Of a DNA stretch of 64,000 nucleotides, positions 20,445 through 28,142 are shown piece after piece. How positions within the stretch are numbered: the first letter of the stretch is position 1; each line of letters begins with the position of its first letter. The notes beneath the pieces are model-generated. The model was not told the DNA's origin. It made no database searches and saw only the letters and a list, made by a program, of their open reading frames with translations. The stretch covers positions 3,301,001-3,365,000 of the forward strand of contig NZ_CP025113.1 of assembly GCF_002831585.1 (NCBI RefSeq), written 5' to 3'. Position numbers and translations under genes: made by a program. This DNA is from Bradyrhizobium sp. SK17. GTDB taxonomy: Bacteria; Pseudomonadota; Alphaproteobacteria; Rhizobiales; Xanthobacteraceae.

Positions 20445-21098
20445 CTAACAGATCTTCTGTTGCAGATGCTGGATGCAGGTGCAGTTTGTCGAGGTCGTCA
20501 GCTTGACGTCGAAATACGGAAAGTTCGCGTTGGCAGGGCTGTTCGTCGAACACCGAGGAAACAGGTAATAACTGTCGCTGAGCGTCAGGGTGCCGCTGAT
20601 CGTGAAGCCGAGATTGGGCGTATAGCCGTAGGCGACTTCGCCCAGGATGAAGGAGACGTTGTAGTTCTGTGATCCGGAGAGCGAGGTGGGTAGCGTAATC
20701 CGTTGACCGACCGGCCGGCCCGTTCCGAAGTTCGCTCCGTTGTACGATTGGCTCCACTGCACGGTGGCATTGCCGTTGCTGTCGGTGGACACTTCGGAAA
20801 CGGTCACGGTGGTGAGCGAGGTGCCGCCGCTGGTCGTCGGGTAGGGCGCAAGGATCGCGGTCGACGCGCCGAGGATGGTCTGCAACTGGGTCGTGCTCAC
20901 CTGGGTATTCTGCGAGACCATGTCGGCGACGGAATGCGCGGCCGCGGTGACCTTGACGTTGATGGCCATGCCGTTGGCCAGCTCGATTCCGCCGACATAC
21001 AGCAGCAACATGAACGGCAGCACCATGGCGAACTCGATCGCGGCCAGGGCTTCGCTGTCCTTCCAGAACGTCCGCACTCGAAATGACAGGCTGGTCAC
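20445..21098 (-). CDS. TadE-like pilus assembly protein
   Basis: 217 residues from a GTG at 21098, chosen because GGAGGTGATTCC lies directly upstream; the open frame runs on to 21215 inside the preceding gene. The N-terminus has one TadE-type segment (EALAAIEFAMVLPFMLLLYVGGIELANGMAI) followed by a secreted, Ser/Thr/Gly-rich domain. The conserved glutamate at +5 of the segment and the hydrophobic stretch are as in type IVb minor pseudopilins. It lies 11 bases after the preceding tadE-like gene. Confidence 0.85.
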   Translation of the reverse strand: MTSLSFRVRTFWKDSEALAAIEFAMVLPFMLLLYVGGIELANGMAINVKVTAAAHSVADMVSQNTQVSTTQLQTILGASTAILAPYPTTSGGTSLTTVTVSEVSTDSNGNATVQWSQSYNGANFGTGRPVGQRITLPTSLSGSQNYNVSFILGEVAYGYTPNLGFTISGTLTLSDSYYLFPRCSTNSPANANFPYFDVKLTTSTNCTCIQHLQQKIC

Positions 21099-21109
21099 GG
21101 AATCACCTC

Positions 21110-21667
21110 CTACGAGGACGGCTCGTTCTGGAAAGCGGCTGTAGCGAGAATCAATCGAGTATTGTTCGGCTGGTTCGAAAGATTGAAGCCGAGAGGACCG
21201 AGGACGACCGGCCACAAATAGACCACCCGGACCACGACGATATCTCCGGCGTTGCCCGGGTTGAATTGCCAGACGTTATTGACGTTGCCCTGGCTGTCGT
21301 AGGTCAGAGACGGAGCGGACGTATTGGCCGTGGACCAGCTGGTGGCGACCTGCACGTCGACCATGATCTTGCTGCAAGTGAACAGGGCCGAGACCTGATT
21401 GCAGACGGTCTGGTGAAAGGCGGCCTGCGTCGCCTGCTGCGATTGCGTCTGCCCGGTCAGGATCTGGCGGCTCGATTGCTGCACCACCGCTTCGAGCATT
21501 TCTTGCGCAAAGAACACCAGAAACGTCTGCACGATCGCGATCAACAGGGCGATGAAGGGCGGAGCAATCAGCGCGAACTCGACCGCGGTGGCGCCGCGGC
21601 AATCCCTCGCGAAACCGGCAGGCCGGTTTCGATGGCGTTCTGCTGAGCGGATGTTCGCTTGGACCAC
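21110..21667 (-). CDS. TadE-like pilus assembly protein
   Basis: 185 residues. The typical TadE N-terminus DCRGATAVEFALIAPPFIALLIAIVQTFLVFFAQEMLE is at about residues 22-58, with a short basic cytoplasmic head. The rest is extracytoplasmic. It is the middle gene of a three-gene minus-strand cluster with a TadG-like protein upstream and a second TadE-like gene downstream. The cluster lacks the prepilin, peptidase and CpaF/TadA ATPase genes that a complete Flp pilus needs, so those must be elsewhere in the genome. Confidence 0.88.
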   Translation of the reverse strand: MVQANIRSAERHRNRPAGFARDCRGATAVEFALIAPPFIALLIAIVQTFLVFFAQEMLEAVVQQSSRQILTGQTQSQQATQAAFHQTVCNQVSALFTCSKIMVDVQVATSWSTANTSAPSLTYDSQGNVNNVWQFNPGNAGDIVVVRVVYLWPVVLGPLGFNLSNQPNNTRLILATAAFQNEPSS

Positions 21668-21676
21668 GGCGCGCTC

Positions 21677-23098
21677 TTACTGCGTGAGGCTGGCGGTGCT
21701 CGAGGCGACCTTGATGAACAAGGCCGTCAACGCCGCAGAGATGTCGCCGCCGGTTTGAACGTCGGAGAACAGGCCGGGCGAAGCGCATGATTGCAGGTTC
21801 TGCGCGATCTGGCCGGTCGAGGAGGATGGGTTGTTGAACTGGGCGATATGGCTCGTGTACCAGCTGTCGGTCGGGAGCTGGAGATACTCGGTGTAGAGAA
21901 TCGCAATTCGAATGCCGCGGTTCTTGATCGTCGTGCAGACCGTCGGGTCGACCGGTTGCTGGCATCGGAAGTTCGAACCCACCGACTGCAATGTCGCGTT
22001 GGCGTTACAAGACGAGCTCAACGAGATGATCTTGTCGTCGACGCCGTCGGTCACGAGGAATACGACCTCCTGCGGCGTGTCGCCCGTCTGATTGCTGCCA
22101 AGGCCCGGGTTGGGCATGATGTTGTTGACGCTGGTGAGCGCGTTCTCGATGTCGGTGCCGTAGTCGGTGGTGCAGCTGCCGGAGATGACGCAGTTCTGAT
22201 GGTCGACCGTCATGAGCTGGATGTTCGAGATGGCGCTGCCCGCGGTTGACGGGCTGGTCGGCGATTGCAGCGTATTGAAGTTGTAATCGAAGGTGTAGAG
22301 GCCCGCCTTGTAACTGGTGTTGTTCAGGGCCGACATGCATTGCATGACACCGCCCGAAACGCCCGCCTGTGGGCAGTTCGACCATGAAACGAGCAGCTGA
22401 TTGACGGCATTGATCACCAGGTCGATCCGCAAGGTGACGCCCTTGTTGCGCGCAACGGTCAGGTTGTCGACGCTCGAGGAGTTGGCGCCGCTGTCGAGGT
22501 TGGGATGCGTTTCATGGCAGGCGAAGCCGCAGCTCTTCGAGGCGGATGGCTGGCTGGAGGTGTAGGATATCAGATTGTTGATGTCGGTCTGGGTCGCTCC
22601 GATCGCCATCGAGGGCGAATCGTCGAGCACCAGGTAGAAGTTCATGTTGGGCGCGCTTGCCGCCCGCGCCGTCGAGGTGCCGTTGATCGGCCAGGCCGTG
22701 CTGCCGAGCACGTTGCCGAAATTGTTGATCGATCGCGCGCTGTACGAAACCGTCACGGTGCGCTGAAGCCCGGAGTCGACGATGGTGATGGTCGGTGACG
22801 GGGCCCCGGTCAAGCCAGGAACATTGTTCGCTGTCGACGCGAACACAGCGGTGGCGGCCGACTGCGCCGCGGCATCCGTTTGCAGCAGCATCGCCGGTCT
22901 GACCGCCGCAATTGCCGCCGCGTCCGCCGCGGCATCCAGCTGGTTCTTCTTGCGCAGTGCCTGCGTGTAGTCGGTCGCCATGCCCAACAGGTAGATCGAC
23001 GGTATGGTGGCGAGCGCAAAGATGACGGCCACATTGGCCCTGCGATCTCTGACGAAGCGTTTGACCCAGCCGCGCATCATGAACTTCATCTTGATCAC
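21677..23098 (-). CDS. TadG-like protein with von Willebrand A domain
   Basis: 473 residues. The N-terminal TadE/G-type anchor RRANVAVIFALATIPSIYLLGMATDYTQALRKKNQLDAAADAAAIAA is followed, from about residue 150, by a vWA domain. Its MIDAS-like sequence DDSPSMAIG is preceded by FYLVL, and a later strand VVFLVTDGVDDK is typical of the family. Many cysteines in the second half suggest disulphides outside the cell. It is the first gene of the tad mini-cluster. Upstream DNA contains a helically phased CTTAC array. The start could be any of the Met residues 1, 4 or 7. Confidence 0.88.
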   Translation of the reverse strand: MIKMKFMMRGWVKRFVRDRRANVAVIFALATIPSIYLLGMATDYTQALRKKNQLDAAADAAAIAAVRPAMLLQTDAAAQSAATAVFASTANNVPGLTGAPSPTITIVDSGLQRTVTVSYSARSINNFGNVLGSTAWPINGTSTARAASAPNMNFYLVLDDSPSMAIGATQTDINNLISYTSSQPSASKSCGFACHETHPNLDSGANSSSVDNLTVARNKGVTLRIDLVINAVNQLLVSWSNCPQAGVSGGVMQCMSALNNTSYKAGLYTFDYNFNTLQSPTSPSTAGSAISNIQLMTVDHQNCVISGSCTTDYGTDIENALTSVNNIMPNPGLGSNQTGDTPQEVVFLVTDGVDDKIISLSSSCNANATLQSVGSNFRCQQPVDPTVCTTIKNRGIRIAILYTEYLQLPTDSWYTSHIAQFNNPSSSTGQIAQNLQSCASPGLFSDVQTGGDISAALTALFIKVASSTASLTQ

Positions 23099-23525
23099 CG
23101 GTTCAACAAAGCGATTTGCCGCACACGTCGTGCGACGTTGGGCGGTATTTGGCGCTTCCGGACGTTTTTGGAGATCAAGCCGTTAAGCAATGCTTACGCA
23201 CGGTTGGTGGAATAACGGGTGCTTCGAGAAAAACTGCAACCGGCTTACACGAAACTTACGATCGCTTACATGAGGCTTACAAAGCCGGTTTTGTCGCCGG
23301 ATTTGTTGCTAATCGTTGCTGGAGACCCGTAACACCAACAGATTGCCAGATTTGATCTTGCAACTTATTGGTTTCCTCGAAGCAAACCGGCAAACGGCGA
23401 GTCCCGTTCACCGTGCCGGTCGAGCGCACTGGTCCGGCCGTCGCCGGGACGGCAGCGGTGAGTGAGGCGCAAGCTGTGCGCCAAACGGACGAGCTACCGA
23501 TACAGCAACGACGGCCGAAGGTGCC
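23099..23525. promoter_or_regulatory. Upstream region of the tad cluster with phased CTTAC repeats
   Basis: Five CTTAC pentamers begin at 23193, 23244, 23255, 23265 and 23276. The last four are 11, 10 and 11 bases apart, and the first is 51 bases away, so all lie on nearly the same face of the helix. The four-copy block is bracketed by AACCGGC (23238-23244) and GCCGGTT (23284-23290). Read on the minus strand, the direction of the tad genes, the unit is GTAAG. It looks like a multi-site operator. No gene is convincing here; the rest up to 23525 has no other structure I can name. Confidence 0.5.
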
Positions 23526-25304
23526 TTACCCGGCCAGCACCGCATCCGCGCCGGTCACGGCCTCGGCGCTCTCGGTCACCGTCTTCTCCAGCGACGGCGC
23601 CTGCACCGAGATGTTCTCGGCGAAGAAGCGGGCGAGAGCGACGTAGCGTTGCGGCTCCGCCTCGCCGTTGGCCTTCGCAGCCAGTGCTTCGCCGGCGAGC
23701 ATGCTGCCGCCGAGCGTCGCGGCGAACAGCCGTAGATAGGGCGTGGCACCAGCGAGGGCATCGTTCGGCGCGGAGGCAAGCCGCTCGAGCAGCCATTTGC
23801 TGGTGCGCTCGAGCGCCGCATGCGCGTCGCGCAGCTTGGCGCCCGTGGTGCCGAACGCCGGATCGTTGGAGGTCTCGACCTGCTTGATGGTCGCATCGAG
23901 CTCGCCGAGCAGCGCCCACACCGAGGCGCCGCCATTGGCGCCGAGCTTGCGGGTGACGAGGTCGATCGACTGGATGCCGTTGGTGCCCTCGTAGATCGAG
24001 GTGATGCGGGCGTCGCGGTAATGCTGCGCCGCGCCGGTCTCCTCGATGAAGCCCATGCCGCCGTGGATCTGCACGCCGAGATAAGCGACCTCGTTGCCGA
24101 CATCGGTGGAGAATGCCTTTGCGATCGGGGTCAGCAGCGCGCCGCGCGCGGCGGCATCGGCACGCACCGCGGCGTCCTTGGCCCGCACCGAGACATCGAG
24201 CGCGACCGCGGTGGCGTAGCAGATCGTCCGCGCCGCGGCCGTCATGCTGCGCATCTGCATCAGCATGCGCTTGACGTCGGGATGCACGATGATCGGATCC
24301 ATGCCGTCGCCCTTGTGGCCGATCGCCTTGCCCTGCCGTCGCTCCTGCGCGTAGGCCAGCGCCTGCTGGTAGGCACGGTCGGCAATGCCGACGCCCTCGA
24401 GGCCGACGCCGAGGCGGGCCTGGTTCATCATCGTGAACATGCAGCGCATGCCTTCGTTTTCCCGGCCGATCAGGAAGCCGATCGCGCCGCCCTTGTCGCC
24501 CATCGTCATGGTGCAGGTCGGGGAGGCGTGCATGCCGAGCTTGTGCTCGACGCCGCTCGCATGGATGTCGTTGCGCTCGCCGAGCGAACCGTCGGCATTG
24601 ACCAGGAATTTCGGCACCAGGAACAGCGAGATTCCCTTGGTGCCCGACGGCGCATCGGGCAGTCGTGCGAGCACGAAGTGCACGATGTTGTCGGTCATAT
24701 CGTGCTCGCCGTAGGTGATGAAGATCTTGGTGCCCTTGATGCGATAGGTGCCGTCGGGGACCCGTTCGGCGCGGGTGCGCAGCGCGCCGACGTCGGAGCC
24801 GGCATTCGGCTCGGTCAGCTGCATCGTGCCGGTCCATTCGCCGGTCACCATCTTCTCGAGATAGATCGCCTTCAGCTCTTCGCTGCCATGGGCGTCGAGC
24901 GCCTCGATCGCCGACAGCGTCAACAGGGGGCAGAGGCCGAAGGCGACGTTCGATGCGCTCCAGATCTCGGTGCAGGCGGCGTTGACCGCAAGCGGCAAGC
25001 CCTGGCCGCCGAACGCTTCCGGCCCCGACACCGCGTTCCATCCGGCGGCGGCCCAGCGCTGATAGGCATCGGGCCAGCCCGGCGCGGTGGTTACCTTGCC
25101 ATTGTCCAGCTTGATGCCGTGCTCGTCGCCGACCTTGTTCAGCGGCGCCAGCACGTCGGAGGCGAACTTGCCGGCCTCTTCCAGGACGGCCGCGGTAATA
25201 TCGCCATCGAAATCGCCGTAATGGCCTGCCTCCACTGCGGCAGTAAGCCCCGCGCCATGATTGAGGGACAGCAGGATATCGTTGATGGGTGCGCGGTAGG
25301 TCAT
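23526..25304 (-). CDS. Acyl-CoA dehydrogenase with C-terminal extension (FadE/DmdC-like)
   Basis: 592 residues from the ATG at 25304 (MTYRAPINDILLSLNHGAG). The length and N-terminal helix fit the large acyl-CoA dehydrogenase subgroup that includes 3-methylmercaptopropionyl-CoA dehydrogenases. FAD-binding segments are MQLTEPNAGSDVGALRTRA near 155 and KIFITYGEHD near 190. QIHGGMGFIEETGAAQHYRDARITSIYEGTNGIQ near 430 contains the catalytic-base glutamate (YEGT). The C-terminal ~130 residues form the extra helical domain. It oxidises an acyl-CoA with electrons going to ETF. Confidence 0.9.
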   Translation of the reverse strand: MTYRAPINDILLSLNHGAGLTAAVEAGHYGDFDGDITAAVLEEAGKFASDVLAPLNKVGDEHGIKLDNGKVTTAPGWPDAYQRWAAAGWNAVSGPEAFGGQGLPLAVNAACTEIWSASNVAFGLCPLLTLSAIEALDAHGSEELKAIYLEKMVTGEWTGTMQLTEPNAGSDVGALRTRAERVPDGTYRIKGTKIFITYGEHDMTDNIVHFVLARLPDAPSGTKGISLFLVPKFLVNADGSLGERNDIHASGVEHKLGMHASPTCTMTMGDKGGAIGFLIGRENEGMRCMFTMMNQARLGVGLEGVGIADRAYQQALAYAQERRQGKAIGHKGDGMDPIIVHPDVKRMLMQMRSMTAAARTICYATAVALDVSVRAKDAAVRADAAARGALLTPIAKAFSTDVGNEVAYLGVQIHGGMGFIEETGAAQHYRDARITSIYEGTNGIQSIDLVTRKLGANGGASVWALLGELDATIKQVETSNDPAFGTTGAKLRDAHAALERTSKWLLERLASAPNDALAGATPYLRLFAATLGGSMLAGEALAAKANGEAEPQRYVALARFFAENISVQAPSLEKTVTESAEAVTGADAVLAG

Positions 25305-25524
25305 GGCGTTACTCCCGACGAGGCGTTTGTAAATTGTCTTCCCATGAAACCACCGGGCTCTCAACTGTCCGAGCGGACATCCCACGGTCAGTTTCGGCCA
25401 TCGCAACGTCGTCATATAGTAAGGGTGCCGGCATCATCCCGTGGCTTTCGCGCGTTTTCGATCGCCGCCCTGTTGAAATGGCTTGTTGCACCCTATAGAC
25501 CGGCGTGGCCTTCGACCGGCGCAT

Positions 25525-25599
25525 TGGGGCGTAGCCAAGCGGTAAGGCAGCGGATTTTGATTCCGCCATTCGGAGGTTCGATCCCTCCCGCCCCAGCCA
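25525..25599 (+). tRNA. tRNA-Gln (anticodon TTG)
   Basis: The acceptor stem TGGGGCG (25525-25531) pairs with CGCCCCA (25589-25595), followed by discriminator G and an encoded CCA. The anticodon stem GCGGA/TCCGC encloses the loop TTTTGAT with anticodon TTG. The T arm is GGAGG-TTCGATC-CCTCC. It is intact. Its 3' end faces the integrase gene only 18 bases away, the usual arrangement for an island integrated into a tRNA 3' end. Confidence 0.95.
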
Positions 25600-25617
25600 T
25601 TCTAACGCGTTGATTTA

Positions 25618-26928
25618 TCACGCGATTTTTGATGGTTCTTGGTCTGTGTTCTGAACGTCGCCGCCGGTCGCATTCTGAACGTCTGTTGCTGCTTGGTTCG
25701 CAAGCAAGTGCGCATGCCGCTTCCGAGTCGCCGACAGCATGCGGGCTTCGGTCCGCTTGGCATAGCCGGCATAGCTTTCCCTGGTGCGGTGCGCGGATAG
25801 GGCGCGGCCCTGTCCCTCGGTTAGTTCCGCCTCCTCCAGTTCGGTCATCCCGCCGTGCCGGCAGGCATCCAGGGTGAACTCCTTGGGCAGGCCGATATCC
25901 TTTCTCATTCGCTGAACGATCTTTTGCATGCCCGAGAACGAGTAGGGCCTGAAGACAGGCTTTTGGCCCTCCGCGGCACGACGGTGCCGAGGTATAATCT
26001 CCCGCAGGATCATCGGGACACCACGGCGCGTCAGCTTTGCCAGGACCGCCTCAGCCTCCTCATAGAATTTGATGACCTCGCCGGTCGCCTGGCGCTCTTC
26101 CAGGGGATGATCGATCACGGCACCGGTCTTGTGGTGTTCGATCCGGATGGTCGGCTTAGGTCCGGTCCGGTATCCGGCCCATTTGATATGGCCGGCGATG
26201 ACGTTTTCCGGACGCTGAAGCCACTCGAAACAGATGACCGCCGCTGCGGCACATTCGGGCTCGCCGCGCTCGACGCATCCGTGGGCGAACGCATAGACCT
26301 GCTCGCGCGTCACTGCGTGCTTCACCAATTTGACCCGGGTCGCCATGGTGACACCCAGCCATGGATTAGGAATGTCCTGTGGAAACTCGACGGGGTGCAG
26401 GCGGTGAACAACGCGCCATGCCTTTCGGCAGAGCACGACCAGCTTTTCGGCGGTCCTGAGCCGGTTGCCCTTCCCACCGTTGACGAACGTGTCATACAGC
26501 TTGTCGGCGCCGAGTGGCGTCACTGACTTGATTGGCCGGCCGCCGACACGATCGCCGCGCTTGGTCAGCGTGTCGCAGATCTCACGCATGTTCCATTCGT
26601 AGTTTCGGCGCGAGCGCGGCTTGACCTTCTCCAGGTATGCTCGGCTCTGTCGATACTCCCTGAAGAGCCAGTCGATCGTACCAATCCGCGGCGCAGCTTC
26701 GCTCGCGACCGGGAGCCCCTTGCGGGCATCCATCCATTCATCGAACAGGCCGTTCAACGTTTCGGCCCGGCCACCTTCGCCGCAAGCCTTGGCATAATCG
26801 GTGCCCAAAGGCTCATTCGGCACCACGCATCCCATTTTCCGATAGCGGGTTGGGACATTGTAATAGAATGCGGTCCGACCGCTCGCCAGCACCTTCGGGA
26901 TGACGTGACGAGGCAGTTTCACGCTCAC
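25618..26928 (-). CDS. Tyrosine-type site-specific integrase next to tRNA-Gln
   Basis: 436 residues from the GTG at 26928, whose GTGA overlaps the stop of the small upstream gene. SAM-like N-domain near RTIDWLFREYRQSRAYLEKV-type residues, then the catalytic domain. Arg box I is in EWLQRPENVI, box II in DACRHGG, and the tyrosine is in SAHRTRESYAGY. The usual HxxR reads DACR, so the first histidine appears replaced by Asp while the Arg, the later His and Tyr remain. The stop lies 18 bases from tRNA-Gln, so the integration site is very likely that tRNA's 3' end. Confidence 0.88.
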   Translation of the reverse strand: MSVKLPRHVIPKVLASGRTAFYYNVPTRYRKMGCVVPNEPLGTDYAKACGEGGRAETLNGLFDEWMDARKGLPVASEAAPRIGTIDWLFREYRQSRAYLEKVKPRSRRNYEWNMREICDTLTKRGDRVGGRPIKSVTPLGADKLYDTFVNGGKGNRLRTAEKLVVLCRKAWRVVHRLHPVEFPQDIPNPWLGVTMATRVKLVKHAVTREQVYAFAHGCVERGEPECAAAAVICFEWLQRPENVIAGHIKWAGYRTGPKPTIRIEHHKTGAVIDHPLEERQATGEVIKFYEEAEAVLAKLTRRGVPMILREIIPRHRRAAEGQKPVFRPYSFSGMQKIVQRMRKDIGLPKEFTLDACRHGGMTELEEAELTEGQGRALSAHRTRESYAGYAKRTEARMLSATRKRHAHLLANQAATDVQNATGGDVQNTDQEPSKIA

Positions 26929-27155
26929 AAATCCGCGGCGAGGTCGCCGGGCACGAGGTCCGGAGCTATCGCCCGGTCCAGATCGTCTCTCAACCACAGC
27001 TGGCGTCTTCCCTGCTTGATCCGTGGTTGAGGATACTCGATGCCGACTCGTTTGAGAAACGCTTCGACTGTCGTCTCGCCGCAATATCCTGCTGCGATTG
27101 CAGCTGGCATACGACGTGGCCAGGAACCAGCTGGAATGATGGCAGAGCGTTGCAT
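26925..27155 (-). CDS. Small HTH protein upstream of integrase (possible excisionase)
   Basis: 76 residues from the ATG at 27155 (MQRSAIIPAGSWPRRMPAAIAAGY). The sequence WPRRMPAAIAAGYCGETTVEAFLKRVG...PRIKQGRRQLWLRDDLDRAI reads as a MerR/AlpA-like winged helix in which the wing carries RRQLWLRDDLD. Proteins of this type next to integrases often act as directionality factors. The stop overlaps the integrase GTG, so translation is coupled. The longer frame to 27317 is possible but adds an unlikely leader. Confidence 0.65.
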   Translation of the reverse strand: MQRSAIIPAGSWPRRMPAAIAAGYCGETTVEAFLKRVGIEYPQPRIKQGRRQLWLRDDLDRAIAPDLVPGDLAADL

Positions 27156-28142
27156 CGCTGAAACCAAGAACGTTGATCTCATCTGAAGAAGATCGTGAGC
27201 CGCGACGGGCGTGATGACGGTTGGATGCGCACAGATGAGTTCATCGATGCGTGATCTACGGCTGCGCTGTTGATCGCAATCAAACACGGCGCACCGGAGT
27301 TGCTCAATTGCAAGCACAGCAAAGTTGCTGCATCTTCAGCTCAGGTCAGACGCGCTTGCGTTGCCTTGGTATGATTAGTCGCTGTTAGGTCAAGCTGATC
27401 ATATTCGTGTTACGTCACCGCTTGCGGCCTCCTCGTATCGGCGCGTGCCGCAGCTGCCGCACCGGGCTCTGGTGAACCGAGCCGCGGCGTCTCGGCCAAT
27501 CGGCTTCGATCTTTCACGTATAGAGAAGAGTATAATGTGTCGCTCGCCGGAGGCACTCGTCCGCGTGCCCCGCCGTCATTGCATGCCGGCGCCGTTATCA
27601 CTGTCCCGCGCTCGGGTGCCTTGTTGACCGGTCTTGCGACCGCAGTCGCCTCGGTGCCCGCGGTCATTGCATGCCCGCGTCGCTATCACTGCCCTCTCGT
27701 CGGCTGCTCCTTGATTTGCTCACGCCTGGCTTGATTGCACTTCCTCTTTGTTGCGCAAGCATTCGCACGCTTGAGAGGATCACCACCGCAATCATCCCGA
27801 TCACCGCACCTCTGGTGCGATGGTGGACGCTTCGCGTCTCTCTGCTCGAAAGACAGTGGGGAAGGGGCGCTGCCCCTCGCGCGCGCCAGGGTAAAGCGGC
27901 GGCTTGCGCCGGCGCCGCCCCGGGTGGTCTCCCCGGTCTTCCGCGCTGTTCTCACGCTGCGGACTACCAAAGGCTTGGCACACGCTTGTGCAGACCCGCT
28001 TCTCGCGAAGCGGCCCTCATCGGGCGGGTGATCCCCCTCCGCCCGGGTCGCCCTGGCACTTGCTACCCCCGGTCTCGCCGACGGGCAGGGGCGCAGGCGC
28101 GTGGTGCGCCTTGCACCCATGGAAGCAAGAGGAAGAATGATC
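27156..28142. other. Intergenic region and long leader upstream of the ParB-like gene
   Basis: About 1 kb without a convincing gene. 27553-27620 and 27642-27710 form an imperfect tandem repeat (listed separately). From about 27830 to the start at 28143 the DNA is very GC-rich with many short palindromes, for example AGGCGCGTGGTGCGCCT near 28090-28110. It resembles the long structured leaders that precede DUF736/ParB-type genes on alphaproteobacterial plasmids and ICEs. No coding signal is apparent in it. Confidence 0.5.
27553..27710. repeat. Two imperfect tandem copies, ~88-base period
   Basis: Copy 1 (27553-27620) and copy 2 (27642-27710) share GTCATTGCATGCC, then GCG.CG.TATCACTG.CC, plus a similar GTGCCC-containing left part. 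Only two copies are seen. They lie about 430 bases upstream of the ParB-like gene and could be binding sites or relics of a duplicated segment. Confidence 0.55.

Noticed and set aside
27553..27710. CRISPR-like repeat array
   Set aside because: Only two imperfect copies, the repeat is longer than the spacer, and no cas genes are near.
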